The notes under the pieces were generated by a model. That model saw nothing but the letters and a program-made list of their open reading frames with translations. It searched no databases and had not been told where the DNA came from. From Phoenix dactylifera (lineage: Eukaryota; Streptophyta; Magnoliopsida; Arecales; Arecaceae): 64,000 nucleotides of DNA. The stretch spans positions 5,208,001-5,272,000 of the forward strand of contig NC_052393.1 in NCBI RefSeq assembly GCF_009389715.1, in the 5' to 3' direction. Positions 55,804-64,000 of this stretch are shown piece by piece. Made by a program: the position numbers and the translations under genes. Numbering within the stretch: the stretch's first letter is position 1; each line of letters begins with the position of its first letter.

Positions 55804-56311
55804 ATAAGCTTCTCCTTATTGAATTGGTTCTCAGCTATGAAGTTCACAATTGAATGCTGAGAGTTCAGTATTAAACGTTGAGACATGGGTACATAGAATT
55901 CTTTTTCATCAGAAAATCAAATTTTCTAATATTAAAGATTAAATAGGGGGGAGATCTTTTCTGATTGGTTCTTGAACTATCTCGGTGCTTGGCTATTAGG
56001 TGCATGTTAAAAAAAGAGGGGGAAAAGGAAACCTTCAACGAGCTTTGACGATCCCAAGAAAAGGAGGGAGGAGGAGCAAGCACCTTTCACGCGATCTGCA
56101 AGCTCTGGCGGCTCTACTCTCAGCCCTCTCCTCCACTTCCTCGCCCGGATAGGTTCAAGTCGGAGAAAGAAGTGGCTCCCTCCCAATAAGCTCTTCACCC
56201 ACACCAAAGTCCTACACCTGCATGGCCTGCCCGCCCCCCTGCAACGAGCTTATCTTCGGCAGCCCTCTTGCTCAGCGACGGGTGAGGGTCCTATCTCTCC
56301 AATTGTCTCCT
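55804..56311. other. Spacer between two LINE fragments
   Basis: No recognisable gene. The T-rich stretch that begins at about 56312 is the poly(A) tail, in opposite orientation, of the next LINE. Confidence 0.4.
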
Positions 56312-58035
56312 CAACTTTTTCTTTTTTTTTCTTTTTTTCTTTTTTTTGCTAAAATGGGTATTTATATATTACTAGAACGAATACATCCAGTAGGATCAGC
56401 AAACAGTAAGTCACACAGTAACCTACGCAATTTTTCCTCCCCTGCCTATAGGGTGTCTCTTGAGTGGTACGCCACATACGCTGCCACCCAGTCCGCTGCC
56501 CCCTTGGCCTTTCGGCACACATGTGTAGCCTGGAGGACCACTGTATCATGCACCATGCTCCAAATGTCTCGAAGTAAGGGGGTACCCCTCCCCCTCCCCC
56601 TCCGCTCAAATTCTTTTGGACCTAACTGATGACGGTGGCTGAGTCACCTTCCAATATGATCAAGGTAGCCCGAAGCACTCGCCTAGCATGGCATAATCCG
56701 GTCCAGGCCGCTCGCAACTCTGCTTCCAGCACGGAGGTGTCAAAGATCTGGCAGCCTCCGGCAGCTACCACCCTAGAACTCGGGCCTCTGATGACGAAGC
56801 CTTCTCCTCCCCTCCAGCCGCTCTCCAAAACAGCGCCGTCAAAATTGACCTTGAGAAAACTTGGGGATGGAGGCTCCTAGGTGAAATATATTGTACTGAG
56901 TGCTGCCTGAGCAATATGGGAGCTTCAGGTGTCTCGAGTTATCAAAGGCCCATAATCTATGCCTGCCTAGATAATCTCAGATGTCTGTGCTTCGGCGCGC
57001 TCCACCACGAACCTCGAGGACAAGCCATGCTCCCTGAAGGTTCGAGCATTCCTCGCCAGCCAGATCTGGTAAGTTATGCAGGTCGCTCCTATGGCCACCC
57101 GGCGCATCTGAGGGGTGCTAGACCAATGCTAGGTAGTCTACAGGAAGGAGTCTCTCTGGCTCCAGGCCTCCTGTGGCACTGGAGCCAACCTCTAGCCCCT
57201 CCTCGCCCACTCGCACTGAAATATTGCATGATCCACTGTCTCGGCTGCTCGGCATGCCGAGCGTTGGGGGGAATGCGCAGCCCTCGCCTGCTCAACACCG
57301 CTCTCGCCGGCAAGCGCACCCAGGCCACCTTCCATAGAAATAAGGCAACCCTGGGGTGAAGTCCAAATCACTAAATCCAACCACAATCCAGGCCCGGCAT
57401 GTGGTCCCACCAAAGGGTCCAAAAAACGTCCCCAACTCGAACACTGGCTCTGCATGATGTGCTTCATACCTTGACATCCAAGCCCGCAGCTCTCGGTACC
57501 GGCAGCACGTGGATCCGGTCTGCTCCCCAAACAGCTGACCGAGCCTAGCATCATCCCACTCCGCCTCTCCTAGGATAAAGAGGTCACACACCCGAAGGCC
57601 GCCCACATCAGCATTGATCGTAGTCGGCCAGAGTCGCAAAGGGAGCGCATCCACCCACGGATCCTCCACCATGTCGATACTCTAGCTGTTGCCAATCAAC
57701 CACCTAGTATTCGCCTTCGCCAATGGTAAATGCCACCTGATCTCCCGCCACATGTAGGACCATCTCCGCCTGCCCAGGGCTACACCCCAGTCCCCACATA
57801 GCCATAGCTCACCGCCATGATCTGGCTCCAAAACCCCTATGGCTCCAGGATGAACCTCACCGCATGCCGAGCAAGGAGCGCCTCGCGCCTCTCAAGAAGG
57901 GTATGCACCCCCAAACCTCCCTCACTAAGCGGCAGATAGACTCGCTCCCAGGCCACTAGATGCACCTCGTGGCCCCCTCCATACGATCTCCATAGAAAGC
58001 TTTGAAGCAACTGCTCAATCCCCATCAGCACTATC
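56312..58035 (-). mobile_element. 5'-truncated LINE: RT C-terminus, zinc-finger region and RNase H
   Basis: Read on the minus strand from 58035: the end of the reverse transcriptase region (LLQSFLWR, HLVAWERVYLP, EGGLGVH); a linker with VEDPWVDALPLRLWPTT (57672 down); the zf-RVT-type segment with CRAAETVDHAIFQCEWA (about 57240); then RNase H with GGEGFVIRGP and ILEGDSATV (56828 down to 56630). It ends in the phrase 'ctggatgtattcgttctagt' near 56380 and a T-rich run at 56312-56348 that is the poly(A) tail on the other strand. Several stops and frame changes separate the parts, so it is inactive. The 5' part is absent, the usual result of truncated LINE insertion. Confidence 0.85.
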
Positions 58036-58065
58036 TTCGGAACTATAGCTGCGATAACTCATACT

Positions 58066-58446
58066 TGCATGTGTTTAATCCTACATTGGTTATTCGCTGA
58101 GTAGATCTTAGGTATTTATATTAGATCAAGAAATCTAAATAATAACTTTCAGTAAGTCTTTTTAGGTAAGGTTCATACCCTATGTGGACTAGAGAATACT
58201 GCAGCGTGGGTATATTTGAGCCAACCATGAGCTGATCGTAGTATTTGTAATTCAATTTGAATGGATTTGGATCGTTAGCCTGACGAGAATATCAGGAGTT
58301 AAATGGAGGGAGTATATGATGACTCGTATGAGCGCGTGTTTAGTTCTGCATCGGTTATTCATTGAGTATATCTTGGGTACTTATATTGGATCAAAGAATC
58401 CAAATAATAACTTCGGACCATCCTCTTTGGGTGAGATTGTTCATAG
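58066..58446 (+). mobile_element. TRIM-like LTR fossil, copy 3
   Basis: The same family as the copies at 0.1 and 23.6 kb but in the opposite orientation. Terminal repeats lie at about 58066-58190 and 58329-58446, with words such as 'ttggttattcgctgag' and 'ggtacttatattggatca'. The internal part shares 'atgtggactagag' and 'aatggagggagtatatgatg' with the other copies, the latter next to the second repeat as expected for a polypurine tract. It has no coding capacity. It is broken, with a few breaks, and old. Confidence 0.65.
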
Positions 58447-59849
58447 ACTTTGTGTGCTTGAGTTCGGGTTGCGACAATAGCATCCTAACGGCACCTCCAT
58501 CTCGCCAAAATTGACAATTGCCAACTTAACTCAGAACAATGAAGTTGGTGCAGGTAAACAGCCTAGGAGACTGCTTATTGTTCATAGATTTCGTGTGCTT
58601 GAGTGGTTGGAGGATAGTTCCAGCGTCGATAAACCAGTCAGATAGGGAGGCAACTAGGCAAGAGGAACTAATTGCATCTATATAGCGAACCCCTGTTCTC
58701 GCATAGAGGAATGACCCTCGGGTTTTGGTGTGGTTATCCATTACTGCTCGAACGACATTATAGCAGGTGGCAGGCTCTCCCCATCCTCGGAATTTCTGGT
58801 TCTCTTCCATCACTAAATCCTTGATTTATTTGTTGGCTTCATAAAATGATAATGGGATTCAAAAGTTTGGATTAGTTTCATAAATAGCTGAGCTTATGTC
58901 AAATTCGAAATATTCAAGGCTGCTTCTCATAGAGTTTCCCTCTCGAGTCAAAAACTACCTGGTAGAGTAGTTTTTGTTTCTCCTTCCTGTATATTATATA
59001 CATCATGCAGAAACAAAATTTAGCTGTCACTATAATTGCATCTTGGAGGCATCCATGTGTTTGCATTCTAATTCTTAGACATATTAAGGATAAGAGTAAA
59101 TTTCACTAACCTCCTCGAGGTTTGAGCTAATTACAGATTTCCACTCAATATTTCGCTACATATAACCCCCAGCCCTTTATCTTTCTGTTAAATAAGCTAA
59201 CGGAGTTATCACCCTCCAACCTATTAAGAAAAAGCGTTGGAGAAGACATACGAAAAGAAAGGCAAGATCTCATATCTAACATCTTTTGAAGGCTAGCAAA
59301 GCTAGCAAATTGCCTCCAAGAAGAATATCCATATATTGTGAAAAGAGCCGGCGTCCTAAGTACAGCGACTTGAGCTTCACACACATTTTAGCTATAATTA
59401 AAATTTTAAAAGAAATAAATAAGATGCATAATTAACTATTCAAAAGTTTTGTTAGTAGTGGTACAATTTTATTGATAGATGCTAAGAAGCCACGTCTTGA
59501 CCAACTCGTGCTTTGATTGCTGGAGTTCACTTGAAACCGTGCTCCTCTCATTTTTCTAAAACTTACAACAAATGGCTTCTCTCAAAAATTGCATAGCTTG
59601 TAGTTTAATAAAAATCTCAAACTTGTTGGTTTCATTCCAGTGCATGTCAGGCAGTCTACACATTAAGTAATGCCATTTTTTTTACATAAAAATTTTATCA
59701 AACAATATCTAAATTGCCATCTTCGCAGCTCATCATTCGAGGAATTTTATTTAGATAAACTACGCATCGTTGCCAGAGACTTTATGTAGTCTTTTATTTT
59801 CTAATTTTGTTGGTCGCATTTATACTGGCCGAACGTAAACTGCCGTGAT
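58447..59849. other. Intergenic region with a short direct repeat
   Basis: A 28-bp phrase at 58437-58464 ('attgttcatagactttgtgt' and on) recurs at 58577-58604 with two changes. The 95-codon minus frame at 58526-58813 lies over this and has no recognised domain. No gene is supported up to 59849. Confidence 0.45.
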
Positions 59850-59850
59850 A

Positions 59851-59881
<31 letters not shown>
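59850..59881. repeat. (TAA)n microsatellite
   Basis: About ten ATA/TAA triplets, uninterrupted. Confidence 0.95.
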
Positions 59882-60040
59882 GTAACCTTTCCAATCAGAC
59901 CACAGTTTTACTAATAATTTAGTTTAGATCCACTTTAACCCCTGGATCTGAATAAAACCTTACCTCAATCCCAACCAGCTACAGTAATAAATCCCCTTTC
60001 TTTTTTCCCACCAGACCACAGTATGCAGTCACATTACTGA

Positions 60041-60086
60041 GTGAGTGAGTGAGTGAGTGAGAGAGTGAGAGAGAGAGAGAGAGAGG
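60041..60086 (+). repeat. (GAGT)n/(GA)n tract in the presumed 5' leader
   Basis: GAGT units pass into a GA run ending about 35 bp before the start codon of the next gene. GA-rich leaders are targets of BPC-type factors in plants. A short upstream frame (ATG at 60023, stop at 60040) would lie in the leader if transcription starts further upstream. Confidence 0.7.
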
Positions 60087-60119
60087 GGGAGGGGAGTGGA
60101 AGAGAAAGAGGGGCTGGAA

Positions 60120-61307
60120 ATGAGGAAGGAGAGAACGGGGATGGGGATCGGAATGGGCCTCAATCTCCTCCTCCTAGTGGCCATGGTCGCCACCAACATC
60201 CTCTCCCTCTACCACCTCTCGTCCACCCGCAGCAACTCCCCGCCTCCCCCCCAAACCCTAGATCCCGCCGCCAACGACGTCCCCGACCACCTCCTTCAGC
60301 AGCTCCACACCATCCGCGCCACCACCACCCACCTCATCCGCCTCCGCTCATCCCCATCCTCCGCCTCGGGCTCGTCCTCCCCCGCCGCTGCCCCGCCGGA
60401 GCTCCTCCTCTACTCCCACATCGGCCCCATCGCCTCCGCCTGCTCCGACCACCCCGACCTCCTCCACCGCTACATGAACTACACCCCCTTCGCCCCCTGT
60501 CCCCGCGACCTCCACTCCGTCGCCGAGCCCCTCCTCCTCCGCGGCTGCCACCCCCTCCCCCGTCGCCGCTGCTTCTCCCCTACACCACCGAAGCCACTTA
60601 ACCCTTCGTCCCTCCCCTCCGATCCCTTCCCCGCTTCCCTCCCCGACGCCGCCGTCCTCTGGCCCCCCGCCGCCCCCTGCCGCTCCTTCTCCTGCCTCCC
60701 CAGCTCCCTCGGCTTCGACCCCAAGACAGAAGCGTCCCGCTTTCTCCCGGCTAAGTCCGCCCTCGATCTCCCCCTTCCCCATCTCCTCTCCCTGGCCCGC
60801 TCCGCTGGCGCCGCGCCGATCCGCCTCGCCCTCGACGTCGGAGGTGGCACGGGCACCCTCGCCGCCCACCTCCGCCTCCTTGCCAACGCCACCGTCCTCA
60901 CCACCACCATGAACCTGGGCGCCCCCTACAGCGAGGCGGCGGCGCTCCGCGGGGTCGTCCCCCTCCACGCGCCGCTCCAGCAGCGGTTCCCGGTCCAGGA
61001 CGGGGTGCTCGACCTGGTCCGATCCGGGCACGCCGTGAACCGGTGGATCCCGGCGCCGGCATTGGAGTTCCTGCTGTACGACGCGGACCGGGTGCTGCGG
61101 GCCGGGGGGTTACTGTGGGTGGACCACTTCTTCTGCAAGGGGGCGGATCTGGACGCCGTGTACGCGCCGATGATCAGGCGGCTTGGGTACAAGATCATCA
61201 AGTGGGCAGTGGGGGACAAGACCCGCGCCGGCGGCCTACCCTACGACGAGGTCTACCTCACTGCCCTCCTCCAGAAACCACTGCCCGCCGCCGCCGTCAA
61301 GTCGTGA
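60120..61307 (+). CDS. Putative S-adenosylmethionine-dependent methyltransferase with N-terminal membrane anchor
   Basis: An intronless, very GC-rich gene of 395 aa. I start at ATG 60120 (MRKERTGMG); the in-frame extension upstream has only GTG. Residues about 12-34 form one hydrophobic span (GLNLLLLVAMVATNIL), predicting a type II Golgi or endomembrane anchor, followed by a Ser/Pro-rich stalk. A Cys-bearing region (RYMNYTPFAPCPRD, then RGCHPLPRRRC) comes next. A class I methyltransferase fold begins at LALDVGGGTGTLAAHL, with motif I VGGGTG at 240-245. Later words are VLDLVRSGHAVNRWIP and GLLWVDHFFCKG. The layout matches the plant proteins usually labelled 'probable methyltransferase At1g29790-like'. 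The substrate of that group is unknown to me. The strong GC bias is typical of one class of monocot genes. Confidence 0.88.
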   Translation: MRKERTGMGIGMGLNLLLLVAMVATNILSLYHLSSTRSNSPPPPQTLDPAANDVPDHLLQQLHTIRATTTHLIRLRSSPSSASGSSSPAAAPPELLLYSHIGPIASACSDHPDLLHRYMNYTPFAPCPRDLHSVAEPLLLRGCHPLPRRRCFSPTPPKPLNPSSLPSDPFPASLPDAAVLWPPAAPCRSFSCLPSSLGFDPKTEASRFLPAKSALDLPLPHLLSLARSAGAAPIRLALDVGGGTGTLAAHLRLLANATVLTTTMNLGAPYSEAAALRGVVPLHAPLQQRFPVQDGVLDLVRSGHAVNRWIPAPALEFLLYDADRVLRAGGLLWVDHFFCKGADLDAVYAPMIRRLGYKIIKWAVGDKTRAGGLPYDEVYLTALLQKPLPAAAVKS

Positions 61308-61971
61308 TCGGCGATCGCCGGAGCTTGAAAACTCCAGAGAATCTTAGGTCGCATCATTTTTCTTTTTTAATTAAAAAGTGCGAAAAAATTAAGGTTAAAA
61401 AAAAAAAAAAGTTGATTAGATCTCGGCGGAGGAGGAAGAAAGAGGTGACGGGGGGGGGAAATCATTGAGATACCGCGTGGAGACGGGATTGCTTTACATG
61501 ACCGATAGCGGCGTGCCACCGCCCACCCAGAAAAGAAGACAAAAAAAGATGAAAGGAAGCCACACTTTTTTTTTTCCATCTAGTTTGGCAAGCATTTGGG
61601 TTGCTAATTGTTATTTAGCAAAATAACTTTGTGAGACTACTCAGTTGGGTGTATGTGTATATCATGAAGTAATTGATTATTTTGTTTTGATTATTGATAA
61701 CTTGTTGTCGTAATTCCTTTATTTTGTGTCGTATTACACTAATTAGAAAGGTTCGTGATAAGAGTAGAGTTGGGTTATATTATATATATATATAGGTCCG
61801 TTCAGATACAATCGGGTAAAAAAAAAAATCAAATCTAAATCTGATTTATTTATTACAAAATTTAGGATTTAAAAGGTGAAGCTGTTATATTTAGTAAACA
61901 GGGCTTGATGTGTTTAGCCATCTTCTAATCTCTCTTAAAAGATTTCTATTGTTTTCTTTGGATCGTGCCTT

Positions 61972-62053
<82 letters not shown>

Positions 62054-62456
62054 TCGAAAAAAGGGACCATCCCTTCTTGATATGTTTACAAATGATCTAG
62101 GACATTCGTAGATCAATAATTAAAGAAATCAACAAGGTCTTAACCAGCATAATCTTAATCTAACTTGTAATAATGTTATTTTAAACCATATAATAATGGA
62201 AAATTTAATTTCTGGGAAAAAAGCATCGATTATTTATTCTTCCCGAAAAGAATAATGAAGGAATTCAAGAGAGAAATAAAGCAATCCAGGCCATCTATAA
62301 ATTTTCAGAAATAACAATTTTTAAAAAAAAACAATAATAACCATATGCCTCAGAGATTATAAATGTCTATAAGTCATCAATTACGATCATCAGCTCGATC
62401 TGAGGGATCCAAAAGGTAATGGTTACGTCCATCCTTTGTTCCAAGATATCTGAGCA
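61308..62456. other. Methyltransferase 3' flank and AT-rich intergenic DNA
   Basis: The first few hundred bases are probably 3' UTR. The remainder is AT-rich with a long TA microsatellite. No gene is seen. Confidence 0.45.
61973..62049. repeat. (AT)n microsatellite
   Basis: About 37 uninterrupted AT dinucleotides, prone to length change and to assembly or sequencing error. Confidence 0.97.
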
Positions 62457-62690
62457 ATGGTAAGGGATGGAGAGACCTTCCAGGCCAAGTATGTCTTCTG
62501 TGAAGCTAATGAAGCCGCGAACTGGATGGCTGCTTATGTAGCTAGTCACTCGGATAGTATCATGTGGGCTGGAGATGGGGAGTTGCCCTCGGCACTCCGA
62601 GGTATTTTATTTTTTAATTTTATTGGGTGCATCCGTACTCGTCTGGTATGATTCATCCGTCTTAGCAAAAAAAAAAAGAAAGAAAAAAAA
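62457..62690 (+). mobile_element. LINE 3' end: RNase H tail and poly(A)
   Basis: The frame at 62457-62651 encodes the last part of a LINE RNase H: VFCEANEAANWMAAYVASHS, then LPSALRGI and FIGCIRTRLV, matching REANxAADWxAxYVAxHS of plant LINEs. The 3' end 'gtcttagc' is followed at once by an A run grading into a GAA/GA-rich stretch to about 62750. The best-preserved 3' end of this LINE family in the window. Confidence 0.8.
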
Positions 62691-62823
62691 GAAGAAGAAG
62701 AAGAAAGAAAGAAAAAGAAGAAGAGAGAGAGAGAGAAAAAAGAGAGATGATAAATGTCCATAGATCGACTTAAGGAAGGAGAGGAGAGATGTGAGGGGCA
62801 AGATACTGGAGACGGTCTGAAAG

Positions 62824-63147
62824 CTAGGCTGATGTGGAGGACGTGGGAGAGGATAACGCTCTACTGGATGGCGAGGCAAGTGGAGGGAGCGCAAGGGGTG
62901 AAGTTGGGGCCAATCTTGTGTTGCTGCCTTGCTGGTCGAACATGTAGATAAAGTTGTGCTCATCAAGGAGCTTTTTGCCGAATGAGTGGCCGATCAGGTA
63001 GAAAGCGTTGGGCCCGATGTTGGCGAAGATCTTGGGGTAGAGGACTCTTATGGAGCGGATGAATACGACGAAGCGGCCGACGAGGTAGTCAACGAAGAAG
63101 CCGAGGCTGGAGGACTTGGCGATCGGCGCCACAAGAGTAACGTTCAT
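62824..63147 (-). other. Coding-like segment, not recognised
   Basis: A minus-strand open frame of 107 codons whose central part reads naturally as protein: SLGFFVDYLVGRFVVFIRSI, then YPKIFANIGPNAFYLIGHSF and LLDEHNFIYMFDQQ. Codon use is GC-rich at third positions, unlike the flanks. The last 30 residues are low-complexity Ser/Pro/Ala. I do not recognise the family. It may be an exon or fragment of a gene, or a dead copy; the region upstream on that strand (63150-63360) has stops in all frames I read. Confidence 0.35.
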
Positions 63148-63360
63148 TGGAGATCGAAGCTACAGTGCAACGCATGGAAGACAAGAAGGGGGGAAGGAGA
63201 CAGAAAGCTGGTTTTGCCTTTTGTGGCAAGAAAAGGATCCGAGATCAAGGAGATTTAGTTCAAAGGAGAGATGGTGGTGAGAGGATAGACCTTGGAGTGG
63301 GAGTGCAAGCTCAAGAAGTGGGAGAGGATGATGCGCCGGCGCTGCCGGAGATACCCTAGC

Positions 63361-64000
63361 CTTCGAAGGAATAATGGCTGGCAGCCAGCGAGCAGGCTAG
63401 TTGGATTCGGGCACGGGTGGATGTGATGGATTCGAACCCGACTCAACCTGATTAACATTAAACAGGTTGAACGGATTATATTGCTGGAATCCGAATCCAA
63501 CCTATTTAATGCACAAGTTAAAACATAATTCAAATATGTTTATTGTGCTGGATTGGGGTTTATATTTTCCCAGTGCAAATTCTCTCTTCTCAAAGGTAGA
63601 CTAGCTTAACTTACGTGCCATACATCAGAATCAGTGGATCTAAAAATCGCGGGGCTTCGATTAGTCTTTTGGCATCTGATCTGACCTATTCTTGAAGATT
63701 GCTAATCTTCCTTGAAACTTATTAATAACCCCACAAAAATTGAGTTGATAATAGGCGATCAGACTCGTGGATTTTGGCTTTGGATGAATTGAGTATCAGA
63801 GCTCTGATCAGGCGTTTCTCACGAATATCCCGTCGTTCGATCCCGTAAGTTCCCTGCAGGCTCGATTGCTATATTACACAAAATTTAGATGATGATAAAT
63901 TATAGAAAAAATAACAAACACTCAATGGAAATACGAATATACTCCAGCCATCCCAGCAACTTCAACCATGCTTCCCACGCATCAATTGTAGCATGGCTCC
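63361..64000. other. Right edge: degenerate repeats, no gene
   Basis: About 63400-63560 contains 'gaacccgactcaacctgatt' and 'aaacaggttgaacgg', the same style of word-repeat as the element at 11.4 kb. Near 63790, 'gagtatcagagctctgatc' resembles an initiator tRNA-Met primer-binding site, hinting at another LTR-type fossil running off the window. No coding frame is supported. Confidence 0.35.

Noticed and set aside
60096-60119. Eight-residue N-terminal extension of the methyltransferase
   Set aside because: It would start at GTG. The first ATG in frame is at 60120, and plant genes rarely start at GTG.
60053-60601. 182-codon proline- and arginine-rich frame
   Set aside because: It is the shifted reading of the GC-rich methyltransferase gene, which carries the recognisable domain in its own frame.
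60348-61031. 227-codon glycine/glutamate-rich minus-strand frame
   Set aside because: Antisense shadow of the methyltransferase gene; low-complexity composition follows from GC-rich codons.

Overview
The window is nuclear DNA from a flowering plant. Six protein-coding genes have plant-type architecture, with GT-AG introns rebuilt by reading frame and homology. The GC-rich single-exon gene near 60 kb, the SINE, LINE and LTR families, and the gene spacing suggest a commelinid monocot, possibly a palm. The palm guess is inference; nothing in the sequence proves it.

Layout, left to right. 0-0.4 kb holds a miniature LTR-type fossil (TRIM). 2.16-8.57 kb (+) is choline-phosphate cytidylyltransferase, with a solo LTR in intron 3. 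13.88-14.71 kb (+) is a BASIC PENTACYSTEINE transcription factor, with a LINE tail just upstream. 16.6-17.6 kb holds degenerate repeats, and 18.2-18.7 kb holds an odd coding-like cassette between 52-bp direct repeats. 19.17-22.95 kb (-) is chloroplast phosphoribulokinase, and a second TRIM lies upstream of it. 25.9-38.4 kb (-) is a 12-exon secretory carrier membrane protein (SCAMP). Its introns hold a MULE-like MITE, an Au-type SINE and a 435-bp tandem duplication. 40.3-41.3 kb (-) is a decayed aspartic peptidase pseudogene. 42.1-46.2 kb (-) is a broken Ty3/Gypsy chromovirus inserted in a small tandem duplication at the 3' end of the next gene. 46.4-49.1 kb (-) is an isoflavone-reductase-like (PCBER-type) reductase. 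A poly(A)-punctuated minisatellite lies about 130 bp upstream of its start codon, and a tRNA-derived SINE with clear target-site duplications lies 1.2 kb upstream. 51.7-53.8 kb (-) is an intronless E/E+ pentatricopeptide repeat protein. 55.3-58.0 kb holds two LINE fragments, followed by a third TRIM. 60.1-61.3 kb (+) is an intronless, membrane-anchored putative methyltransferase. 62.4-64 kb holds a LINE 3' end, an unrecognised coding-like segment and repeats.

The genes are independent housekeeping or regulatory loci: phospholipid synthesis, transcription, Calvin cycle, vesicle traffic, phenylpropanoid metabolism, organellar RNA processing and a membrane methyltransferase. They are not an operon-like cluster. 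The more interesting material is in the repeats. One LTR family is present both as a solo LTR and as a larger element. One TRIM family has three copies. One LINE family leaves a recurrent 3' tail, and a SINE shares its last few bases. The minisatellite has a higher-order structure. I found no CRISPR array and no convincing undescribed system.
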